64,000 nucleotides of DNA from Pseudomonas cremoricolorata DSM 17059 = NBRC 16634 (GTDB lineage: Bacteria > Pseudomonadota > Gammaproteobacteria > Pseudomonadales > Pseudomonadaceae): positions 1 to 64,000 of the forward strand of contig NZ_AUEA01000009.1 of the NCBI RefSeq assembly GCF_000425745.1, written 5' to 3'. Every line of letters starts with the position of its first letter. Position 1 is the stretch's first letter. The notes beneath the pieces were generated by a model, which was not told where the DNA came from, did no database searches, and worked only from the letters and a program-made list of their open reading frames with translations. This document shows, in pieces, positions 58,363 through 64,000 of the stretch. Both the position numbers and the translations under genes were made by a program.

Positions 58363-59886
58363 TTACTTCACTTCCACCGCCAGGCTCTGGGCAATCTTGC
58401 CCTGCCACAGCGCGGGACCTGTGATATGCACCGATTCACCCTTGCTGTCGACGGCAACCGTCACTGGCATGTCCTTGACCTCGAACTCGTAGATCGCTTC
58501 CATGCCCAGCTCGGCGAAGGCCAGCACCTTGGACTTGCGGATCGCCTGAGCCACCAGGTAGGCAGCGCCACCGACGGCCATCAGGTACACGGCCTTGTTG
58601 TCCTTGATCGCTTCGATGGCGGTTGGGCCGCGTTCGGACTTGCCGATCATGCCCAGCAGACCGGTCTGCTCGAGAATCTGCCGGGTGAACTTGTCCATCC
58701 GCGTCGCGGTGGTCGGGCCAGCCGGGCCAACCACTTCGTCACCGACCGGGTCGACCGGGCCGACGTAGTAGATGAAGCGGCCTTTGAGGTCGACCGGCAG
58801 TTCTTCACCACGGTTGAGCATCTCGACCATGCGCTTGTGCGCGGCATCACGGCCGGTGAGCATCTTGCCGTTGAGCAGGATGGTTTCACCCGGCTGCCAG
58901 CTGGCGACTTCTTCCGGGGTGATGCTGTCGAGGTCGACGCGGCGCGCGCTCGGGCCTGCTTCCCAGACGATTTCAGGGTAGGCGTCCAGCGACGGCGCTT
59001 CCAGCTCGGCCGGACCGGAACCATCGAGCACGAAGTGCGCGTGGCGGGTGGCGGCGCAGTTGGGGATCATGCACACCGGCAGCGAGGCGGCGTGGGTCGG
59101 GTAATCCATGATCTTCACATCGAGCACGGTGGTCAGACCGCCCAGGCCCTGGGCGCCGATGCCCAGCTGGTTGACCTTGTCGAACAGCTCGAGGCGGATT
59201 TCCTCGATGCGGTTCTGCGGGCCGCGGGCCTTGAGCTCGTGGATGTCGATGGATTCCATCAACACTTCCTTGGCCATGACCGCAGCTTTCTCGGCAGTAC
59301 CGCCGATGCCGATGCCGAGCATGCCCGGCGGGCACCAGCCGGCGCCCATGGTCGGCACGGTCTTGAGCACCCAGTCGACGATCGAGTCGGACGGGTTGAG
59401 CATGGCCATCTTGGATTTGTTTTCCGAGCCGCCGCCCTTGGCTGCCACGTCCACTTCGACCTTGTCGCCAGGGACGATGGAGTAGTGGATGACGGCCGGG
59501 GTGTTGTCCTTGGTGTTCTTGCGCGCACCGGCTGGGTCGGCCAGGATCGAGGCGCGCAGGACGTTCTCGGGCAGATTGTAGGCGCGGCGCACGCCTTCGT
59601 TGATCATGTCGTCGACGCTCAGGGTGGCGCCGTCCCAGCGCACGTCCATGCCAACGCGCACGAACACGGTGACGATGCCGGTGTCCTGGCAGATCGGCCG
59701 GTGGCCGGTGGCGCACATGCGCGAGTTGATCAGGATCTGGGCGATGGAATCGCGCGCGGCGGGCGACTCTTCACGCAGGTAGGCCTCGTGCATCGCCTGG
59801 ATAAAATCGACGGGGTGGTAGTACGAGATGAATTGCAGGGCATCGGCGACGCTCTGAATCAGGTCGTCCTGCTTGATCACGGTCAT
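58363..59886 (-). CDS. Class I fumarate hydratase (iron-sulfur)
   Basis: A 507-residue Fe-S fumarase of the FumA/FumB type. Cluster-type Cys are seen in MCATGHRPICQDTG, AGWCPPGMLGIGIGG and CMIPNCAATRH; the C-terminal beta domain has LTGRDAAHKRMVEML. It is the iron-dependent counterpart of FumC (1779-3155). Expected to be the main TCA fumarase in iron-rich cells. Divergent from the ferredoxin-reductase gene at 60118. Confidence 0.95.
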   Translation of the reverse strand: MTVIKQDDLIQSVADALQFISYYHPVDFIQAMHEAYLREESPAARDSIAQILINSRMCATGHRPICQDTGIVTVFVRVGMDVRWDGATLSVDDMINEGVRRAYNLPENVLRASILADPAGARKNTKDNTPAVIHYSIVPGDKVEVDVAAKGGGSENKSKMAMLNPSDSIVDWVLKTVPTMGAGWCPPGMLGIGIGGTAEKAAVMAKEVLMESIDIHELKARGPQNRIEEIRLELFDKVNQLGIGAQGLGGLTTVLDVKIMDYPTHAASLPVCMIPNCAATRHAHFVLDGSGPAELEAPSLDAYPEIVWEAGPSARRVDLDSITPEEVASWQPGETILLNGKMLTGRDAAHKRMVEMLNRGEELPVDLKGRFIYYVGPVDPVGDEVVGPAGPTTATRMDKFTRQILEQTGLLGMIGKSERGPTAIEAIKDNKAVYLMAVGGAAYLVAQAIRKSKVLAFAELGMEAIYEFEVKDMPVTVAVDSKGESVHITGPALWQGKIAQSLAVEVK

Positions 59887-60117
59887 GCAGCGCGCTCCTC
59901 TTTAAAGACGGGAACATTCGTAAAGGCATTCGGCCGCCGCTGGGTGCGGCGTGAAGTGCCTTGCAGGAGATGGCGGCTGGTCAGGCCGCCAGCGAAAAAG
60001 GCGCGGCATTATAGCGCACCTGCCGGGGTGAAACACCTGTGTGCTGAGAGCGGTTCAGGCAGCCTTGTGCGCCTGCGCATGGCATGCTGTGCGGCATTCG
60101 CCAGGAGACCTTTCCCC

Positions 60118-61059
60118 ATGCCTGAATTACGCGTCGGCGCCCGGCACTGGTCGGTGGCCGCCGACAGCAACCTGCTAGATGCCCTGCTCGCGGCGGGGAT
60201 CGCAGTACCCCACAGCTGTCGTGCCGGCAGTTGCCATGCCTGCCTGGTGCGCTGCCTGCACGGTCAGCCGGCCGACGCCCGCCCCGAGGCGCTCGACGCT
60301 GCCCAGCGTGCCGAGGGCTGGCGCCTGGCCTGTCAGTGCCGGGTGCTCGACGATCTGCACGTGGCACCCTTCGATCCGCGCAACGACGGCCTGCCGAGCG
60401 AGGTCGTCGAGGTGCACTGGCTGGGTGAGGTGCTGCGTGTGCGCCTGTTGCCCGCGCGCCCGCTGCGCTATCAGCCGGGCCAGCACGCGGTACTGTGGCT
60501 GCACGGGGTGGCACGACCGTATTCACTGGCAAGCCTACCGGGCGAAGACCGTTATCTGGAATTTCACATCGATTGCCGGAGGCAGGGGGCGTTCAGCGAG
60601 CGTGCTCGGCAGTTGCGCAGCGCTGATGCTGTGAGCCTGGGCGAAGTGCGCGGCGGAGCGTTGCATTACGACCCGGACTGGCATGACAGGCCGCTTTGGC
60701 TGCTCGCTGCAGGCACAGGGCTGGCGCCGCTGTGGGGCATCTTGCGCGAGGCGCTGCGCCATGGGCATGCGGGGCCGATCAGGCTGCTGCACGTAGCTCA
60801 CGAGGCATCAGGGCACTATCAGGCAGATGCGTTGAATGAACTGACGCACAAGCATCGGTCGTTGCGCGTGGAGGAGGTGCTGGCCGATCAGTTGCAAGAG
60901 GTGCTGGCGGCGTTGCGCCTGGAGTCGCGGCAAACCGTGGCGCTGGCCTGCGGCGCTCCGGCAACCGTCGAGCAGTTCGCCCGACGGCTGTTCATTGCCG
61001 GATTGCCGAGAAATCAGCTGTATGCCGATGTGTTCACTCCTGCAGAGGACACACCGTGA
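60118..61059 (+). CDS. Iron-sulfur flavoprotein reductase (2Fe-2S plus FAD/NAD domains)
   Basis: A 313-residue electron-transfer protein. The N-terminal plant-type ferredoxin domain has Cys34, Cys39, Cys42 (CRAGSCHAC) and Cys72/74 (LACQC). An FAD domain follows with RPYSLAS (the RxYS flavin motif), then the NAD domain with LLAAGTGLAPLWGIL and a C-terminal ALACGAPATVEQF. This layout is that of oxygenase reductase components, but no oxygenase is near. It ends one base before the pyk stop on the other strand. Confidence 0.9.
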   Translation: MPELRVGARHWSVAADSNLLDALLAAGIAVPHSCRAGSCHACLVRCLHGQPADARPEALDAAQRAEGWRLACQCRVLDDLHVAPFDPRNDGLPSEVVEVHWLGEVLRVRLLPARPLRYQPGQHAVLWLHGVARPYSLASLPGEDRYLEFHIDCRRQGAFSERARQLRSADAVSLGEVRGGALHYDPDWHDRPLWLLAAGTGLAPLWGILREALRHGHAGPIRLLHVAHEASGHYQADALNELTHKHRSLRVEEVLADQLQEVLAALRLESRQTVALACGAPATVEQFARRLFIAGLPRNQLYADVFTPAEDTP

Positions 61060-62511
61060 TCAAACCAGCGGATCACCGACATGCAGAATCTTCATGCCGT
61101 TGGTGCCACCGATGGTGTGGTAGCTGTCGCCTTTGGTGAGGATCACCCAGTCGCCTTGCTGCACAAGACCGCGCTGCAGCAGTTCGTCGACGGCCGCCTG
61201 GCTGACCTGTTCGGCCGGCAGTGCTGCCGGGTCGAAGGCGATCGGGTAGACGCCACGGAACATCGCGGCACGGGCCTGGGTGGCCTGATGCGGCGAGAGG
61301 GCGAAGATCGGCACGTGCGAGCGCAGACGCGACATGATCAGCGGGGTGTAGCCACTTTCGGTGAGCGAGATGATCGCCTTGACCCCGGGGAAGTGGTTGG
61401 CGGTGTAGATCGCCGCCAGGGCGATGCTCTCGTCGCAGCGCTGGAAGGTGGTGTGCAGGCGGTGGCTGGACTTCTGGCTGGTCGGGTGTTTTTCCGCGCC
61501 CAGGCAGATTCGCGCCATGGCCTGAACGGCCTCGATCGGGTAGGCGCCGGCAGCGCTTTCCGCCGACAGCATCACGGCGTCGGTGTTGTCCAGTACGGCG
61601 TTGGCGACGTCCGAGACTTCGGCACGGGTCGGCATCGGGTTCTGGATCATCGACTCCATCATCTGCGTGGCGACGATCACCGCTTTGTTGTTGCGCCGGG
61701 CGTGCTGGATGATCTTCTTCTGGATGGCGATCAGCTCGGCATCGCCGATTTCCACACCCAGGTCACCACGGGCGACCATCACGGCGTCGGACGCGGCGAT
61801 CAGCCCATCGAGGGTTTCGTCGTCGGCGACCGCTTCGGCGCGCTCGATCTTGGCCACCAACCAGGCGCTGCCACCGGCGGCATCGCGCAAGGTGCGGGCG
61901 TATTCCATGTCCTTGGCATCACGCGGGAACGACACGGCCAGGTAGTCGAGGTCCATTTCCGCGGCCAGCTTGATGTCGGCCTTGTCTTTTTCGGTCAGTG
62001 CCGGCGCGGTCAGGCCACCGCCTTTGCGGTTGATGCCCTTGTGGTCGGACAGCGGGCCGCCGATCAGCACCACGCAGTGCAGAGAGTCGGCAGTGGCGTT
62101 CTCGACGCGCATGACCACACGGCCATCGTCGAGCAGCAACTCGTCGCCGACACCGCAGTCCTTGACCAGATCGGGGTAGTCGATGCCGACGATCTGCTGG
62201 TTGCCTTCGGTCAACGGGTGGGCGGTGGAGAAGGTGAAGTGATCACCCACCTTGAGTTCGATGCGCTTGTCGCTGAACTTGGCGATACGGATCTTCGGAC
62301 CTTGCAGGTCGCCCAGCAGCGCCACGTGGCGGCCATTGCGTGCGGCGATCTCGCGGATCAGGCGGGCACGCGCCTTGTGCTCGTCAGGGGTGCCATGGGA
62401 GAAGTTCAGACGTGCCACGTCGAGGCCGGCGAGGATCAGTTGCTCGATCACTTCCGGCGAGTTGCTGGCAGGGCCAAGTGTGGCGACGATTTTGGTACGG
62501 CGGATGGTCAT
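61060..62511 (-). CDS. pykA: Pyruvate kinase
   Basis: A 483-residue pyruvate kinase, PEP + ADP to pyruvate + ATP. The opening RRTKIVATLGPASN, the catalytic Lys block LVAKIERAEAV with VMVARGDLGVEIG, and the MMESMIQNPMPTRAEVSDVANAV block are all present. The pykA-type name follows its position beside the class I fumarase gene, as in P. aeruginosa; the allosteric type is not decided by what I can see. Confidence 0.95.
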   Translation of the reverse strand: MTIRRTKIVATLGPASNSPEVIEQLILAGLDVARLNFSHGTPDEHKARARLIREIAARNGRHVALLGDLQGPKIRIAKFSDKRIELKVGDHFTFSTAHPLTEGNQQIVGIDYPDLVKDCGVGDELLLDDGRVVMRVENATADSLHCVVLIGGPLSDHKGINRKGGGLTAPALTEKDKADIKLAAEMDLDYLAVSFPRDAKDMEYARTLRDAAGGSAWLVAKIERAEAVADDETLDGLIAASDAVMVARGDLGVEIGDAELIAIQKKIIQHARRNNKAVIVATQMMESMIQNPMPTRAEVSDVANAVLDNTDAVMLSAESAAGAYPIEAVQAMARICLGAEKHPTSQKSSHRLHTTFQRCDESIALAAIYTANHFPGVKAIISLTESGYTPLIMSRLRSHVPIFALSPHQATQARAAMFRGVYPIAFDPAALPAEQVSQAAVDELLQRGLVQQGDWVILTKGDSYHTIGGTNGMKILHVGDPLV

Positions 62512-62682
62512 GCATAGACTCCTTTAATGAAGCGCAGCGAGAGGCTACTCCTCAATCGTGTTGTAGTCATTGTTCAGTTGCACTACCTGGGTTGCACCCA
62601 GTGCCACTGCAGCCATGCTGACACGTGCCTGTGAAGATTTGCCGGAGCGTGCCGATACAGAGGCCATCTGAGGAGACCGTTC

Positions 62683-63069
62683 ATGAGAACCCTGATTCTG
62701 CTGGCCGCAGCCGCCAGCCTCGTCGGCTGCACCCGCTGGTCGATGGACCACCACCTTGACAATGCCTACCGCGCGTACGACCGCGGCGACTGCGCGCGGG
62801 TGATGCTCGAGCTGTCGCAGGTCGATCGCACCAGTCGCGCGCGACCGTTCATCCACCCGGAGGTGTCGCTGTTGCGCGGCCAGTGCCTGGAACGGCAAAA
62901 GCTCTATGTCGATGCCGCGCACACCTATGAGTACCTGATCCAGCGTTATCCGGGCAACGAATACGCCTACCGTGCGGCTGCGCGCCTGCAGACCCTGGAG
63001 CGGCTGGGCCACTACCGGGCAGCGGAGCCTGCGCAGGTAATGCCGGCGCGGGTGCCACCTACGCGTTGA
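62683..63069 (+). CDS. Small TPR-like lipoprotein
   Basis: A 128-residue lipoprotein: lipobox AASLVGC (Cys16), then a TPR-like helical part (NAYRAYDRGDCARVMLELSQV, LYVDAAHTYEYLIQRYPGNEYAYRAAARL). It probably sits at the inner face of the outer membrane. No known function. GAGGAG ribosome site. Confidence 0.82.
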   Translation: MRTLILLAAAASLVGCTRWSMDHHLDNAYRAYDRGDCARVMLELSQVDRTSRARPFIHPEVSLLRGQCLERQKLYVDAAHTYEYLIQRYPGNEYAYRAAARLQTLERLGHYRAAEPAQVMPARVPPTR

Positions 63070-63286
63070 TCAGGTGCGGTGCAGGGGCAGATCCTCTGCT
63101 ATACCGTTCAGTGTTTGGGGCCGTAAAGGACTGCGCCCCGTGCAAGCGCGACTGCGCTGGATGCCCCATGCCCCATGCCCGCTGGGCGCCTTTTTGCATG
63201 GCCACCCCGGCAATCTGTTAAAACTTTGTAACAACCTCCGCCAGTACCGAGTTTTCCTGGCCTCTCATAGGAAAGCCCTGACCGCC

Positions 63287-63646
63287 ATGTTTACTGCTCG
63301 CCAAATCCAACGTCATGAATTGTGCGCTGTACTTCAGGTGTTCAATCGCATTACCGGCCAACCGCTGGGCTATCTGGGCAATGTTTCGGAAAATGGCCTG
63401 ATGCTGATCAGCGAGCTGCCGCTGATGGTCGGCCCGGATTTCGAATTGCAGATTCGCGTTCCGCTCAAGGATGGCGGGCTGCAGTTCATCAACCTCACCG
63501 CCAGTTGCCTGTGGTGCCACGAAGATCAGACCCCCGGCCATTACGATTCCGGCTTCATGTTGTTGCAGGCCCCGCGCGACTACGACTCCTACGTTCGCGC
63601 CCTGCACGAGTTCTTCAGCTTCCGCCAGGCCAGCGCCTCGGCCTGA
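63287..63646 (+). CDS. PilZ-domain protein (c-di-GMP receptor type)
   Basis: A 119-residue single PilZ domain. The c-di-GMP motifs are visible: RxxxR as RQIQR at the N-terminus and (D/N)xSxxG as NVSENGL about 30 residues later. The start at 63287 is chosen as the domain begins there; the ribosome site GGAAAG lies upstream. It would bind c-di-GMP, whose level BifA (34043-36094) lowers. Partner unknown. Confidence 0.87.
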   Translation: MFTARQIQRHELCAVLQVFNRITGQPLGYLGNVSENGLMLISELPLMVGPDFELQIRVPLKDGGLQFINLTASCLWCHEDQTPGHYDSGFMLLQAPRDYDSYVRALHEFFSFRQASASA

Positions 63647-63713
63647 GGCCTGGACTGGCCGCTGCCCCCCACGCACCGCTAGACTCGGGTCGATCTTCTG
63701 ACAGGACGACCCC

Positions 63714-64000
63714 GTGAGCTCCAGCATCTTCTGGCACGACTACGAAACCACCGGCATCAACCCGCGCTGTGATCGCCCGCTGCAACTGGCCGGCGTGCGT
63801 ACCGACCTCGAGCTCAACGAGATCGAGGCGCCGATCAATCTGTATTGCCGCCCCAGCGACGACATCCTGCCCCATCCCATCGCTTGCCAGGTCACCGGCA
63901 TCACCCCCCAGGTGCTGGCTGAGCAAGGCCTGGGCGAGGCCGAGTTCATGACCCGGGTGCATGCCGAACTTGCCCGTCCCGGCACCTGCGGCGCCGGTTA
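63714..64000 (+). CDS. sbcB: Exonuclease I, partial (runs off right edge)
   Basis: The first 95 codons of a DEDD-type 3'-5' exonuclease. WHDYETTGINPRCDRPLQLAGVR holds the first catalytic Asp/Glu pair (DYET), and YCRPSDDILPHPIACQVTGITPQ follows as in SbcB. It degrades single-stranded DNA in recombination and mismatch repair. Start is a GTG with AGGA upstream. Confidence 0.9.
   Translation, partial: MSSSIFWHDYETTGINPRCDRPLQLAGVRTDLELNEIEAPINLYCRPSDDILPHPIACQVTGITPQVLAEQGLGEAEFMTRVHAELARPGTCGAG

Noticed and set aside
58309..60117. Very long forward frame (over 900 codons) leading into the ferredoxin reductase
   Set aside because: The part before 60118 is the mirror frame of the class I fumarase gene; high G+C makes such antisense frames long.
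62520..62600. Possible HexR-type site (GTAGT ... ACTAC) before pykA
   Set aside because: Half-sites are short and 14 bases apart; does not fit the TTGT-N7/8-ACAA pattern I know.

Overview
The window is a chromosomal segment of a gamma-proteobacterium of the genus Pseudomonas, most likely the P. putida group. This rests on gene order, not on any database search. Three runs match conserved Pseudomonas order: fagA-fumC-orfX-sodA-ZIP next to ptsO-rapZ-ptsN-hpf-rpoN-lptBAC-kdsD-mla-murA-hisGDC; yejK-hupN-rlmF-valS; and an imelysin locus followed by bifA-sodB-argO/argP. High G+C, dense packing and many 1-14 bp gene overlaps fit this assignment.

Layout. 1-965: start of a large reverse-strand gene resembling the VasX-type N-terminal region of type VI secretion effectors, cut by the window edge. 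1353-5161: Fur-box-controlled operon fagA-fumC-(TPR protein)-sodA-ZIP transporter. 5182-11821 (reverse): nitrogen-PTS, ribosome hibernation, sigma-54 and LPS transport genes, with the normal kdsC gene missing between kdsD and lptC. 12065-15475: Mla/Ttg2 phospholipid transport and ibaG. 15501-19995: murA and hisGDC. 20129-22915: FadR-like regulator, MFS carrier, NTF2-fold protein, GIY-YIG protein. 22896-28485: yejK, hupN, rlmF, valS. 28602-33918 (reverse): two imelysins, a di-haem peroxidase-like lipoprotein and a DUF1513 protein. 34043-38773: bifA, sodB, argO and argP. 38823-49889: mixed metabolic and envelope genes, including xenB with an ArsR regulator, acpH, olsBA, a serine hydrolase, yceI, a cardiolipin-synthase-like PLD, and a GNAT/nitrilase pair. 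49908-58214 (reverse): a four-gene accessory block with an Rhs/Tc-toxin-like shell split over two reading frames, preceded by two related proteins of unknown function. 58363-64000: class I fumarase, an iron-sulfur flavoprotein reductase, pyruvate kinase, a small lipoprotein, a PilZ protein and the start of sbcB.

How the genes work together. Iron economy recurs. The Fur-controlled operon encodes iron-free replacements (FumC, Mn-SodA, a ZIP metal importer), while the iron-dependent counterparts (class I fumarase, Fe-SodB) lie elsewhere in the same window. The imelysin locus has its own plausible Fur box. Envelope building is the second theme (Lpt, Kds, Mla, MurA, OlsBA, Cls-like).

The most unusual region is the Rhs/Tc-like block. 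Its C-terminal variable domain carries a hydrophobic-strand-His-Gly and hydrophobic-strand-Ala-Cys pair of the kind seen in clan CD (caspase-like) cysteine peptidases. No gene with the look of an immunity gene lies beside it, and a perfect inverted repeat sits just upstream of the first gene.
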